A stretch of 61,565 nucleotides of DNA, taken from RUG572 sp964386385. Lineage in GTDB: Bacteria; Verrucomicrobiota; Kiritimatiellia; RFP12; UBA1067. Shown here in pieces: positions 24,950-34,042 of the stretch. Under the pieces are notes generated by a model, which saw nothing but the letters and a program-made list of their open reading frames with translations, did no database searches and was not told the origin of the DNA. Where the stretch lies: contig CAYLRN010000018.1 in assembly GCA_964386385.1 (NCBI GenBank), forward strand, positions 1-61,565, given 5' to 3'. Numbering within the stretch: the stretch's first letter is position 1; each line of letters begins with the position of its first letter. The translations under genes were made by a program, and so were the position numbers.

Positions 24950-26227
24950 ATGACAGTAGACACGTTGTGTGTTCAGGGCGGCTGGCAGCCTGCGAAGGGC
25001 GAGCCTCGGCAGGTGCCGATCTATGCGTCGACCACGTTCAGGTACGAGACGAGCCAGCAGATGGCGGACTTGTTCGACTTGAAGGCTTCCGGCTATTTCT
25101 ACACCCGTCTCGCCAACCCCACCAACGACCAGGTGGCGAAGAAGATCGCCGCGCTCGAGGGCGGCGTGGCCGCGATTCTGACGAGTTCCGGACAGGCGGC
25201 CAACACGTACGCCGTGCTCAACCTCTGTTCCGCCGGCGACCACGTCGTGTGCTCCGCGCAGATCTACGGCGGCACGTTCAACCTCTTCGCGGTCTCCCTC
25301 AAGAAACTGGGCATAGAGTTCACGTTCGTCGACCCCGACGCCTCGCCGAAGGAAATAGAGAAGGCGTTCCGTCCGAACACGAAGTGCGTCTTCGGCGAAA
25401 CCGTCGCCAATCCCTCCGGCGTCGTCCTCGACATCGCGAAGTTCGCCAGGGCGGCGCACAAGTTCGGAGTTCCGCTCATCGTGGACAACACGTTCCCGAC
25501 GCCCGTCCTCTGCCGTCCGTTCGAATTCGGCGCGGACATCGTTACGCACGCCACGACGAAGTACATGGACGGGCATTCCTCCCAGGTCGGTGGCTGCATC
25601 GTCGATTCGGGCAACTTCGACTGGGCGAAGTATCCGGAGCGCTTCGCCGGGCTTGTCGCCCCCGACGAGTCCTACCACGGCCTTTCGTACGTCGGCAAGT
25701 TCGGCAAGATGGCGTATGTCGTCAAGTGCACCGCGCAGCTCATGCGCGACTTCGGATCGATTCCCTCTCCGTTCAACGCCTTCCTTCTGAACCTCGGCCT
25801 CGAGTCCCTGCACGTCCGCATCCGCCGCCACGCGGAAAGCGCCCTTGCCGTCGCCAAGTGGCTCAGGCGGCAGAAGAAGGTCGCGTGGGTCAACTTCGCG
25901 GGGCTTCCCGATTCGCCGTATCGCCGGCTCGTGGACAGGCAGTTCGCGGGGAAGAGTCCGTGCGGCGTGATGACGTTCGGCATTCGCGGCGGGCGCGAGC
26001 AGTCGATAAGGTTCATGGACTCGCTCAGGCTCGTCGGCATCGTCACGCACGTGGCCGACGCCTGGAGCTGCGTCCTCCACCCGGCCTCGCACACGCACCG
26101 CCAGCTGACGGACGAGCAGCTGAAGGCCGCCGGCATCCCGCCCGACCTGATCCGCCTTTCCATCGGCCTTGAAGACCCGAAGGACATCATAGCCGACTTG
26201 AAGCAGGCCCTTGCGAAGATAAAGTGA
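24950..26227 (+). CDS. O-acetylhomoserine (thiol)-lyase / Cys-Met metabolism PLP enzyme
   Basis: 425 residues. Motifs of the gamma-family PLP enzymes: YFYTRLANPTNDQVAKKIAA, SSGQAANTYAVLNL, QIYGGTFNLF, ETVANPSGVVLDI, the PLP Asp in IVDNTFPTPVL, and the Schiff-base Lys in THATTKYMDGHSSQVGG. The C-terminus has SWSC-LHPASHTHRQL spacing and IRLSIGLEDPKDIIADL. The length and VGGCIVDSG favour MetY (homocysteine from O-acetylhomoserine and sulfide) over MetB or MetC. AAAGGA lies 9 nt before ATG 24950; ATG 24932 would add six residues. Not obviously in an operon with its neighbours. Confidence 0.9.
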   Translation: MTVDTLCVQGGWQPAKGEPRQVPIYASTTFRYETSQQMADLFDLKASGYFYTRLANPTNDQVAKKIAALEGGVAAILTSSGQAANTYAVLNLCSAGDHVVCSAQIYGGTFNLFAVSLKKLGIEFTFVDPDASPKEIEKAFRPNTKCVFGETVANPSGVVLDIAKFARAAHKFGVPLIVDNTFPTPVLCRPFEFGADIVTHATTKYMDGHSSQVGGCIVDSGNFDWAKYPERFAGLVAPDESYHGLSYVGKFGKMAYVVKCTAQLMRDFGSIPSPFNAFLLNLGLESLHVRIRRHAESALAVAKWLRRQKKVAWVNFAGLPDSPYRRLVDRQFAGKSPCGVMTFGIRGGREQSIRFMDSLRLVGIVTHVADAWSCVLHPASHTHRQLTDEQLKAAGIPPDLIRLSIGLEDPKDIIADLKQALAKIK

Positions 26228-26306
26228 CGCCCGGCCGCGTGTCTTGCGACTCCGTCTGCGGGCAGCGCGCGTGGAGATTTTCAGTGTATTCCGTCCTCGG
26301 AAATGC

Positions 26307-26312
26307 TAGAAT
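26307..26312 (+). promoter_or_regulatory. -10 box (TAGAAT) of the 26326 operon
   Basis: TAGAAT lies 13 nt before the ATG at 26326, so the predicted leader is only about 6-7 nt with no ribosome binding site. No strong -35 at 17-18 bp was found. Confidence 0.45.
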
Positions 26313-26325
26313 AGCCGCTTGTTTC

Positions 26326-27936
26326 ATGACACGCTTTCAGGCATTGACGAAGATTCTGCGAACGCCGTGGCCGGTTGCCGCGGCGGCGGCGTTTGTCATG
26401 TCGGTCGCCGCCGTGTGGTGGGGCGGCCTCAACCAGGACGAGGGGTGGTATCTCTACGCCGCCCAGATGGTCCGCTCCGGCAGTCTTCCGTACCACGACT
26501 TCTTCTTCACGCAGGGCCCGGCGATGCCGTTCGTATACGCCGCGCTTTCGCCCGTCTGGTCTCCCGGTTCGCCCCTGCACGGCCTTCTCGGCGGCCGCGT
26601 CGTCACGCTCCTCCTCGGTTTCTGCGCGACGTTCTGCGCGATGGGGCTTGCCCGCCGGCTCGTACCGCCCGACCGGCGTCCGCTGGCGGGCTTCACCGTC
26701 TTCGCGCTTCTCGCCTGCAACCTATACCACCTCTACTTCACGGCGATTCCGAAGACGTATGCGCTGGGGGGGCTTTTCGTCGCGGCCGGATTTCTCCTTC
26801 TAGTCGCCGGGCTTGACGCCGGGCGACGTGGATTCCGCCACGTCGCGCTCGTGCTGGCGGCAGGGCTTTCGCTTGCGTTCGCGTCAGGGACGCGCATTTC
26901 GCTTCTTCTCCTTCTGCCGGCGGCGTGGACGACGCTTCTCCTCTGCCACCGCAGATACGGCCTTGCGTTCGTCTGGTTCGGCGCCGGCGCGGCGGCCGGG
27001 CTGTTCCTCACGTACGGTCTCTTCGCGCTCGACCCCGTGTCCATGAAGTCGCTTCTCGCCGCGCAGGGCTACCACGCCGCGCGCGGCGGGTTCGACCCGC
27101 TCTTCGCCGTCGGGAGCGTGAGCCGCCTCGTGCGCGGATACGCGGGCCTTGTCGCGCTTCTCTTCGTCGCGGCCTGCGGCGGCCGCGCGGCGCTCTCCGC
27201 CTCGCGGCCCGGCGCATCAGACGGAGCGACGGGCGACAGGGCTCCGCTCTTCTGGATGCTCGGCGCCGGTTTTGCGGCGGTGTTCCTGCTGCAGTTGAGC
27301 GCGCCGTTTCCGTACGACGACTACCAGGTGCCGCTGATGGGCATTGCCGCCGTCCTCGTCTCGGCGTGGTTCTCGCGCGGCGGCGCGTCGGCGGCCGGGC
27401 GCGCGTGGATGGCGTTCCTGGTGGTCGGCTGCGTGTCGTTCTCCTCCCCCCTGCTGCAGGAGTGGATGACGTACGGGCAGGACAGGTTCTGGAGCCGCAC
27501 GAAGGAGACGACGGAGCTTGCGAAGCTGCGCGCCGCGGCGCGGCGCCTGAACGAACTCGACCCCGGCGGCCGGACGCTTCTGACGCAGGACCTGTATCTC
27601 GCAGTCGAGTCCGGCCGCACAGTGCCGCATGGACTTGAGATGGGGCCGTTCAGCTACTTCAACGAAGCGTCCACCGACACCGCGCGCGCCACGCACGTCC
27701 TCAACCGCGAACTGATGGAGGAACTGATTGCCTCCGCGCCGTGCACGGCCGCGGCGGTCAGCGGATACGGCTTTGCGATCTCCGCCCCGTCCTGCGCGGA
27801 AGTGCCGCGCCGGGAGCAGGACGCCCTTCGTCGCGCCCTTGCCGAAAGATACGAGCCGGCGGAGCGCATCGAGCGCTTTGGCCAGAACGCCACGCCGCTC
27901 GTGCTGTACGTCCGGAAGAGGGGAGGCGCGGAATGA
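26326..27936 (+). CDS. Polytopic glycosyltransferase, GT-C/ArnT-PMT-like
   Basis: 536 residues with about ten membrane helices. The first periplasmic loop has GGLNQDEGWYLYAAQMV, the acidic DE motif expected for GT-C transferases that use polyprenyl-phosphate sugars, then YHDFFFTQGP, a PMT_2-like segment. The C-terminal 130 residues are soluble and presumably periplasmic. It would glycosylate a lipid, protein or polysaccharide outside the cytoplasm; donor and acceptor are unknown. The downstream dxs-like gene overlaps it by 4 nt (ATGA). DXS feeds isoprenoid, and so polyprenyl-phosphate, synthesis, which makes the pairing at least plausible. Confidence 0.82.
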   Translation: MTRFQALTKILRTPWPVAAAAAFVMSVAAVWWGGLNQDEGWYLYAAQMVRSGSLPYHDFFFTQGPAMPFVYAALSPVWSPGSPLHGLLGGRVVTLLLGFCATFCAMGLARRLVPPDRRPLAGFTVFALLACNLYHLYFTAIPKTYALGGLFVAAGFLLLVAGLDAGRRGFRHVALVLAAGLSLAFASGTRISLLLLLPAAWTTLLLCHRRYGLAFVWFGAGAAAGLFLTYGLFALDPVSMKSLLAAQGYHAARGGFDPLFAVGSVSRLVRGYAGLVALLFVAACGGRAALSASRPGASDGATGDRAPLFWMLGAGFAAVFLLQLSAPFPYDDYQVPLMGIAAVLVSAWFSRGGASAAGRAWMAFLVVGCVSFSSPLLQEWMTYGQDRFWSRTKETTELAKLRAAARRLNELDPGGRTLLTQDLYLAVESGRTVPHGLEMGPFSYFNEASTDTARATHVLNRELMEELIASAPCTAAAVSGYGFAISAPSCAEVPRREQDALRRALAERYEPAERIERFGQNATPLVLYVRKRGGAE

Positions 27937-29576
27937 CCGCCGCGGAGCTGAAGTCCCTCCCGGCGGAGCGCCTTGCGGAAGTGGCGGCGGACATCAGGCG
28001 GGAGATTGTCGCGACCGTCGCGAAGACCGGCGGGCATCTGGCGAGTTCCCTCGGCGCGGTCGAGCTGACGCTCGGGCTGCTGCGCGTATTCGACCCGGAG
28101 CGGGACCGCGTCGTGTGGGACGTCGGGCACCAGACGTATGCATGGAAGCTTCTGACGGGGCGGCGCGAGGCGTTCGGGACGCTGCGCGCCTTCGGCGGGA
28201 TCTCCGGGTTCTGCAATCCGGACGAGACGCCGTGCGACGCCTTCGTGTCCGGCCACGCCGGCAACGCGCTTGCGGCGGCAGAGGGCCTTGCCGTCGCGCG
28301 CGACCTGCGCGGCGGCGGCGGGAGCGTCGTCGCGGTCGTCGGCGACGCCTCGCTTGCGAACGGCGAATCGTGGGAGGCCCTGGCCAACTGCGCCTCGCTG
28401 AAGAGCCGCCTGGCACTTGTCGTCAACGACAACGAGATGGGCATTTCCCGCAACGCCGGGTCGTTCATCCGCGCCTCTTTCTTCGAGCCGCTGGGGCTGC
28501 GCTACCTGGGGCCCGTGGACGGGCACGACGTTTCCGCGCTCGAGCGGGCGTTCATGGAGGCGCGCGACGACGGCGGCGGCGTGGTCGTGCACGTGCTGAC
28601 GGAGAAGGGCAGGGGGTTCGCCCCGGCCGAGGCCGACCCGACGGCGTGGCACGGCGTGGGCGCGTTCGACGCGGACAATCCCGTGCTCGCCGCTCCGGCG
28701 CCGTCATGGTCCGGCGCCTTCGGCCGCGCGCTCGTCGAACTGGCGGAGGCGGACGGGCGCATATGCGCGCTCACCGCGGCGATGCGCGACGGCACCGGCC
28801 TTGCCGCGTTCTCCGAGCGTTTCCCGACGCGCTTCTTCGACTGCGGGATATGCGAGGGGCAGATGGCGACGTTCGCGGCCGGGCTTGCGAAGGGCGGGAT
28901 GCGTCCGGTGGTGGCGGTCTATTCGAGCTTCCTCCAGAGGGCGGTGGACCAGGTGATGCACGACGTCTGCCTCCTGCGCCTTCCCGTCGTGTTCGCGGTG
29001 GACAGGGCCGGATGCGTCGGCGCGGACGGGCGCACGCACCACGGCGTTTTCGACGTCCCGATGCTCAAATGCCTTCCGGGGCTTTCGATCATGCAGCCGA
29101 AGGACGCGGCGGACTTGAAGGCGATGCTCGCCGCCGCCGTCGCGAAGGGCGGCCCCGCGGTGGTGCGCTATCCGCGCGGCGTTCCGCCGGCGTCCGCCGC
29201 GGCGCCGGCCCCGGTCGAATGGGGGCGGGCCGTACAGGTGCTGGGTCCGGACGCGAAGCTGCAGTTCTGGGCGCTTGGCGAACAGGTGCAGAAGGCGCTT
29301 GCCGCCGCGCGCATTCTCAAGGGGAGAGGAGTGGCGGCGGGCGTCGTGGACGCTAGGTTCGTGAAACCGTTCGACGCGGGGCTGCTGGCGCGCCAGCGCG
29401 CGGCCGGGGCGACGATAGCGTCCATTGAGAACGGCGCGGTCGCGGGCGGGTTCGGCGAGAGCATAGGCGCGGACGTCAGGTTCGGCTGGCCGGACGAGTT
29501 CGTCGGGCATGGCTCCGTCGAGGAGCTTGAGAGGGCGGCGGGTTTCACCGCGGAAGACATTGCGGAGAGGTTCTAG
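27933..29576 (+). CDS. dxs: 1-deoxy-D-xylulose-5-phosphate synthase-like protein (short, divergent)
   Basis: 547 residues, versus about 620 for typical DXS. It would condense pyruvate and glyceraldehyde-3-phosphate in the MEP isoprenoid pathway using thiamine diphosphate. Visible: KTGGHLASSLGAVELTLGLLRVF, VVWDVGHQTYAWKLLTGR, the cofactor motif VVGDASLANGESWEAL ending at VVNDNEMGIS (GDA where DXS usually has GDG), DCGICEGQMATFAAGLA with the catalytic Glu, and DRAGCVGADGRTHHGVFD. The usual GHSSTS motif reads GHAGNA. Part of the N-terminus is missing and some loops are shorter. It probably is DXS, but the changes leave room for a related 2-keto transferase. Confidence 0.8.
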   Translation: MTAAELKSLPAERLAEVAADIRREIVATVAKTGGHLASSLGAVELTLGLLRVFDPERDRVVWDVGHQTYAWKLLTGRREAFGTLRAFGGISGFCNPDETPCDAFVSGHAGNALAAAEGLAVARDLRGGGGSVVAVVGDASLANGESWEALANCASLKSRLALVVNDNEMGISRNAGSFIRASFFEPLGLRYLGPVDGHDVSALERAFMEARDDGGGVVVHVLTEKGRGFAPAEADPTAWHGVGAFDADNPVLAAPAPSWSGAFGRALVELAEADGRICALTAAMRDGTGLAAFSERFPTRFFDCGICEGQMATFAAGLAKGGMRPVVAVYSSFLQRAVDQVMHDVCLLRLPVVFAVDRAGCVGADGRTHHGVFDVPMLKCLPGLSIMQPKDAADLKAMLAAAVAKGGPAVVRYPRGVPPASAAAPAPVEWGRAVQVLGPDAKLQFWALGEQVQKALAAARILKGRGVAAGVVDARFVKPFDAGLLARQRAAGATIASIENGAVAGGFGESIGADVRFGWPDEFVGHGSVEELERAAGFTAEDIAERF

Positions 29577-29577
29577 C

Positions 29578-30252
29578 ATGGCGATTCAACACGGACAACC
29601 GGGGGAATGGGCGAAGGTGCGCGGCACCGTCGCGTCCATGTGGCCCGTCTTCCTCTGCTTCACGATGCTCGGCGCGTTCGCGTCGGCGTGCCTGGCCGGT
29701 GGCGCGGTGCTCGTCTTCGGCGGGCTTTTCCTCGTCTCGCTCGTTCTTCTCCTCGCGCTGATGCGCAGGGGGATGCGTCGCGTGGAGTCGTACTTCAAGG
29801 GCGCGCGCGGGGAGGAGCACGTGGCGTCTGTGCTGGCGACGCTGCCGGACGTCTACCACGTCTTCCACGACTTCGAGGCGGGGCCGCACCACGTCGACCA
29901 CGTGCTCGTCGGACCGACGGGCGTGTATTCGGTCGAGACGAAGAACTGGCGCGGGCGCGTGACGGTGCAGGACGGGCTGCTGGCCCTGGACGGACATCTG
30001 CCGAGCCGTTCGCCGGCCGCGCAGGCCGCGGCGGAGGCGAGCGCCGTGCGCGCGGCCCTGAAGTCCGGCGGCGCCCCGGACGTCGTGCCGGTCGTCTGCT
30101 TCGCGTCGGACACCTACGACGGCGCGGAGACGGCAGAGAAGGTATTTGTGATGAATGCGAAGGCGATACGCGAATGGGTGCGCTCTCGCCCCGACGTCTT
30201 CACTCCGAACGAGCTGAAGCGTCTTGTGCAGTTGATGGAGACGAGTCTATGA
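29578..30252 (+). CDS. NERD (nuclease-related) domain membrane protein
   Basis: 224 residues. Two adjacent hydrophobic helices (about 20-60) are followed by a NERD domain: GARGEEHVASVLATL, then HHVDHVLVGPTGVYSVETKNW with the Asp and Glu-x-Lys of the predicted nuclease core. The C-terminal part (PDVVPVVCFASD, FTPNELKRLVQLM) is typical of the family. NERD proteins are predicted nucleases of unclear biological role. It begins 1 nt after the dxs-like stop; the protease gene overlaps its end by 4 nt. Confidence 0.88.
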   Translation: MAIQHGQPGEWAKVRGTVASMWPVFLCFTMLGAFASACLAGGAVLVFGGLFLVSLVLLLALMRRGMRRVESYFKGARGEEHVASVLATLPDVYHVFHDFEAGPHHVDHVLVGPTGVYSVETKNWRGRVTVQDGLLALDGHLPSRSPAAQAAAEASAVRAALKSGGAPDVVPVVCFASDTYDGAETAEKVFVMNAKAIREWVRSRPDVFTPNELKRLVQLMETSL

Positions 30253-32480
30253 AAACGAAGAAGTGCGTCATTGGCGCGTGCCTGCTGTCCGCGCTTGCGC
30301 TTGCGGCCCCGGCCGGCGAAGAGCCGGCGGCGGCGGTCCTTGCCCCGCAGCCGTACTACGGCAAGGTGGCACAGCGGGCCGGGAACATGGTGGAGCGCCA
30401 CCACATACTCCGGCATCCGCTGAACAACGAAATCTCGCAGCGGGCCTGGACGAATCTCGTCACGATGTACGACTACGGGCACGACGTGTTCCTGCAGTCC
30501 GACCTCGACGCGTTCGCGCCGATGCAGACGAGGATCGACGACGCGATGCGCTCCGGCGACGTCTCGTTTGGATACGAGATCCAGCGCGTCTTCGTGAAGC
30601 GCCTCGCCGAATGCGTCGCCTTCGCGACGAACTTCCTCGCCCGGGGCGAGTTCGACTTCGCCGCGAAGGAGGACTACACTTTCCGGCGCGACAAGGAACC
30701 CTGGCCCGCGACGGAGGGCGACCGCCGCGAACTCTGGCGCAAGCGCCTGAAGAACGAACTTCTCGCGCAGATCCTCAACCGCGAGCTCGACGCCGAGGAG
30801 GAGGCCGCGGGGAAGAAGAAGCCCAAGGCGGAAAAGGCCAAGCCCGCGGACGCGGCCGACGGGGAGGACAAGGCGGACGGGAAGGACGCGAAGCCGGAGC
30901 CCACGCCCGTCGAGAACCTTGTCAACCGCTACAGGCACTATCTCACCATGTCGCGCACGGAGATCGACGAGGAGACCGTCTTCCAGCGCTACGTCTCCGC
31001 CGTCATGACGGCCTACGACCCGCATTCGGACTACATGGCGCCGATGCGCAAGGAGGACTTCGACATGGACATGAGCCTGTCGCTCTGCGGCGTCGGCGCG
31101 GTGCTGTCCGTCTCCTTCGACGACGGCGCCCTCGAAATCAAGGAGGTCATGAAGGGCGGCCCGATCGACCGCGAGGGCAGCATCAAGGCAGGCAACAGGA
31201 TCGTCGGCGTCGGGCAGGGCAGCGGCCCCGTCGAGGACATAACGTGGAAGCCCATGCGCAAGACGATCCGCAAGATACGGGGGAAGAAGGACACGAAGGT
31301 GGTGCTCGAGATCACGGACAAGAACGGCGAGAACCGCCGCCGCGTGCCGCTGGTCCGCGACGAGATAAAACTCGAAGACCAGGCCGCCACCGGCCGCGTC
31401 GAGACCGTCGTCCTGAACGGCGTCACGAACCTCTTCGGCTACGTGAAACTCCCCGGGTTCTACGGCACGATGGACAAGCGCCCGGGCGACGAGGGCTACC
31501 GCTCCTGCTCGTGGGACGTCGCGCAGTGGATCGGGACCTTCAACACGAAGGGGACTGACGGCATGGTGCTGGACCTCCGCGGCAACGGCGGCGGATCTCT
31601 CCCCGAGGCCGTTCTCCTCACCCAGCTCTTCGTCCCGAAGTCGCCCGTCGTGCAGATCGGCGACAAGCGAGGAATCGGCGTCATCTCCACGTTCGACGCG
31701 CAGCCGACGCTGGCGTACCGCAAGCCGCTAGTCGTGCTTGTGGACCGCTTCTCCGCGTCCGCCTCCGAGATTGTGGCCGGAGCCTTGCAGGACACCGGCC
31801 GCGCCGTCGTGATGGGCGACTCCCAGACGCACGGAAAGGGGACGGTCCAGACCGTCATGCGCGTCGGCCGCGAGGAGTTCGGCTCGATGAAGATCACCAC
31901 CGCCCGCTTCTTCCGGATAAACGGCTCCTCCACGCAGGTGAAGGGCGTCTCGAGCGACATCGTCGTCCCAAGCCCGCTCGACGGGCGTTCGGACGTCGGC
32001 GAGCAGAAGCTGAACTACGCGCTTCCGTGGATGGCGGTGCAGGCGGCGGAGTACGGCTCCGTCTGGAACATGCGCGACCTCGTGCCGCAGCTCCGCGCCG
32101 CCGCGCAGTCGCGTCTCGCCGCGAACGCCGAATACCGCCGTCGGCTGCAGATCGTCGACTTCTTCAGGGAGTACTCCGACCGCTCGTCCGTGCCGCTTGA
32201 GCGCGCCGCGCGCCTGGCGATGATGCGCAACGACCGCGCCACGCTGGACGAGGCGGACGAGGTGGACGCGATGGACGACGGCGATGACGACGAGGACGTC
32301 TCCGCGAACGACAGGGACAAGCGCAAGGACCCGAAGAAGGACCTCGTGCTCAACGCCGCCTTCGACGTCCTCTCCGACGTCGTCCGCCTCACGGACGGCG
32401 GAGAGGTGCCGATACACAGCGCCCCGGCCGAGCAGAAGATTCCGAAGTGGCTGCGCGCCCTCAAGGAAGGTATGCGATGA
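30249..32480 (+). CDS. Carboxy-terminal processing protease, S41 family (Prc-like)
   Basis: 743 residues. A signal peptide (MKTKKCVIGACLLSALALAAPA) is followed by an N-terminal helical domain, a charged Lys/Ala/Asp-rich linker (about 185-215), a PDZ domain (LSLCGVGAVLSVSFDDGALEIKE, GGPIDREGSIKAGNRIVGVG) and the S41 domain. LRGNGGGSL precedes the catalytic Ser in FSASASEIVAGALQD and the Lys in THGKGTVQT. A long C-terminal extension includes an acidic stretch (EADEVDAMDDGDDDEDV). It resembles E. coli Prc/Tsp and would degrade or trim periplasmic proteins. It overlaps both neighbours by ATGA junctions. Confidence 0.92.
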   Translation: MKTKKCVIGACLLSALALAAPAGEEPAAAVLAPQPYYGKVAQRAGNMVERHHILRHPLNNEISQRAWTNLVTMYDYGHDVFLQSDLDAFAPMQTRIDDAMRSGDVSFGYEIQRVFVKRLAECVAFATNFLARGEFDFAAKEDYTFRRDKEPWPATEGDRRELWRKRLKNELLAQILNRELDAEEEAAGKKKPKAEKAKPADAADGEDKADGKDAKPEPTPVENLVNRYRHYLTMSRTEIDEETVFQRYVSAVMTAYDPHSDYMAPMRKEDFDMDMSLSLCGVGAVLSVSFDDGALEIKEVMKGGPIDREGSIKAGNRIVGVGQGSGPVEDITWKPMRKTIRKIRGKKDTKVVLEITDKNGENRRRVPLVRDEIKLEDQAATGRVETVVLNGVTNLFGYVKLPGFYGTMDKRPGDEGYRSCSWDVAQWIGTFNTKGTDGMVLDLRGNGGGSLPEAVLLTQLFVPKSPVVQIGDKRGIGVISTFDAQPTLAYRKPLVVLVDRFSASASEIVAGALQDTGRAVVMGDSQTHGKGTVQTVMRVGREEFGSMKITTARFFRINGSSTQVKGVSSDIVVPSPLDGRSDVGEQKLNYALPWMAVQAAEYGSVWNMRDLVPQLRAAAQSRLAANAEYRRRLQIVDFFREYSDRSSVPLERAARLAMMRNDRATLDEADEVDAMDDGDDDEDVSANDRDKRKDPKKDLVLNAAFDVLSDVVRLTDGGEVPIHSAPAEQKIPKWLRALKEGMR

Positions 32481-33310
32481 ACGTCGTCCACTTCGTGAAG
32501 ATGCACGGCGCCGGAAACGACTTCGTGCTTGTGGACGACCGCGAGGGGAGATTCCCCGCGCACGACCACATACGTCTTGCCGCGCTCGCCGCGCCGCGCA
32601 CCGGCATTGGCTGCGAGGGGGTGATTCTCGTCCAGAAGTCCGATGTCGCCGACTTCCGCATGACGTTCTTCAACCCGGACGGCACGGAGGCCGACCTCTG
32701 CGGAAACGGGTCTCGCTGCGCCGCCGCGTTCGCATATTCGATTGGCGCGGCGAAGTCCGCCGCAATGACGTTCGAGACGCGGGCCGGGCTCGTGGACGCG
32801 GAGCTTCTGGAGTCGGGACTCGTGAAGGTCTGGATGCCGGAGCCGAAGGGCCGCCGCTACAGTCTGAACGTGCACGGCGCGGCGGGCGACTTCATCGTCA
32901 CGGGCGTTCCGCACTTCGTCGTCCCATGCGAGTCCGTCGCGGGCGTGGACGTTGAGCGGCGCGGACGCGAGCTGCGCCTGGCGGACGAGTTCGCGCCGGA
33001 CGGCACGAACGTCGACTTCGTGCAGTACGTTCCGCCGAGCAAGGCGGTGATGCGCACGTACGAGCGCGGCGTGGAGACGGAGAGCGGCGCCTGCGGCACG
33101 GGGGCGATAGCCGTCGCCGTCGTCGGGGTGGAGACGAAGGGAATGTCCCTTCCGATGCACATACGCACGTCGCAGGGCTTCGTTTTGACGGTGGACGGCG
33201 ACTGGCGCCGCTCGAAGTCCACGGGCATCACGCTCGTCGGCCCGGTGAAGAAGGTGTTTGAAGGCGACGTCGACCTTGACGCGCTCGACGTCTCGAACGA
33301 AATGGAATGA
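32477..33310 (+). CDS. dapF: Diaminopimelate epimerase
   Basis: 277 residues. It converts LL- to meso-diaminopimelate for lysine and peptidoglycan. MHGAGNDFV near the start, the first catalytic Cys in FFNPDGTEADLCGNGSRC, and the second in ETESGACGTGA. The family length is normal. It overlaps the S41 protease stop by ATGA and precedes pyrF by 19 nt. Presence of dapF indicates diaminopimelate-type metabolism and hence probably peptidoglycan. Confidence 0.95.
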   Translation: MNVVHFVKMHGAGNDFVLVDDREGRFPAHDHIRLAALAAPRTGIGCEGVILVQKSDVADFRMTFFNPDGTEADLCGNGSRCAAAFAYSIGAAKSAAMTFETRAGLVDAELLESGLVKVWMPEPKGRRYSLNVHGAAGDFIVTGVPHFVVPCESVAGVDVERRGRELRLADEFAPDGTNVDFVQYVPPSKAVMRTYERGVETESGACGTGAIAVAVVGVETKGMSLPMHIRTSQGFVLTVDGDWRRSKSTGITLVGPVKKVFEGDVDLDALDVSNEME

Positions 33311-33329
33311 AGAAAGAGAGGAACCTGGA

Positions 33330-34028
33330 ATGGCGGAGTTGATTGTCGCGCTGGACGTACAGAGCCGCGCCGAGGCGGTGGAGAAAGTGAAGCTGATAGG
33401 CGATCCGGTCGGCTTCTACAAGATCGGGCTTGAGCTCTTCACGGCGGAAGGCCCCGACGTCGTAAGGGCGGTGAAGGACCTCGGCAAGCGCGTGTTCCTC
33501 GACCTCAAGTTCCACGACATCCCGCGCACGGTGGAGCGCGCCGTGCGCAGCGCGGGGACGCTCGGCGTCGACCTGCTCACAATCCATTCAGTCGGCGGCA
33601 AGGCGATGATACGGGCCGCCGCGGCAGCGGCCGCCGGGTTCGGCGCGGCCGCGCCGAAGATTCTCGCCGTGACAGTGCTCACGTCGCTTGACCAGACCGA
33701 TCTGGCGGACGTCGGAATCGCCGGGCGCACTCCCGCCGAGCAGGTCTCCGCGATGGCTGCGTTCGCGACTGCGAACGGCGCGAACGGACTCGTGTGCAGT
33801 CCGAAGGAAGTCGGCGCGCTCTCCCGCGCGCTGCCGGCGGGAACGCTCTTCGTGACGCCGGGAGTCAGGCCCGCCGGCGCGGCGGTGGGCGACCAGAAGC
33901 GCGTCGCGACGCCGGCGGACGCCGTCCGCGACGGCGCGACGCATCTCGTCGTGGGACGTCCCATCCTCGCGGCTGCAGACCCGTTCGCGGCGGCGAGCGC
34001 CATCCGCGCGGAAATGGAACGGGTCTGA
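33330..34028 (+). CDS. pyrF: Orotidine 5'-phosphate decarboxylase
   Basis: 232 residues. Last step of UMP synthesis. ELIVALDVQSRAEAVE opens the barrel; FLDLKFHDIPRTV is the catalytic Asp-Lys-x-x-Asp motif; TVLTSLDQTDL, VTPGVRPAG and HLVVGRPI complete the phosphate-binding region. A purine-rich stretch (AGAGAGGAA) precedes the ATG at 33330. It is followed 14 nt later by an amidohydrolase gene. Confidence 0.95.
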   Translation: MAELIVALDVQSRAEAVEKVKLIGDPVGFYKIGLELFTAEGPDVVRAVKDLGKRVFLDLKFHDIPRTVERAVRSAGTLGVDLLTIHSVGGKAMIRAAAAAAAGFGAAAPKILAVTVLTSLDQTDLADVGIAGRTPAEQVSAMAAFATANGANGLVCSPKEVGALSRALPAGTLFVTPGVRPAGAAVGDQKRVATPADAVRDGATHLVVGRPILAAADPFAAASAIRAEMERV

Positions 34029-34042
34029 AGGAGGGGCGGACG

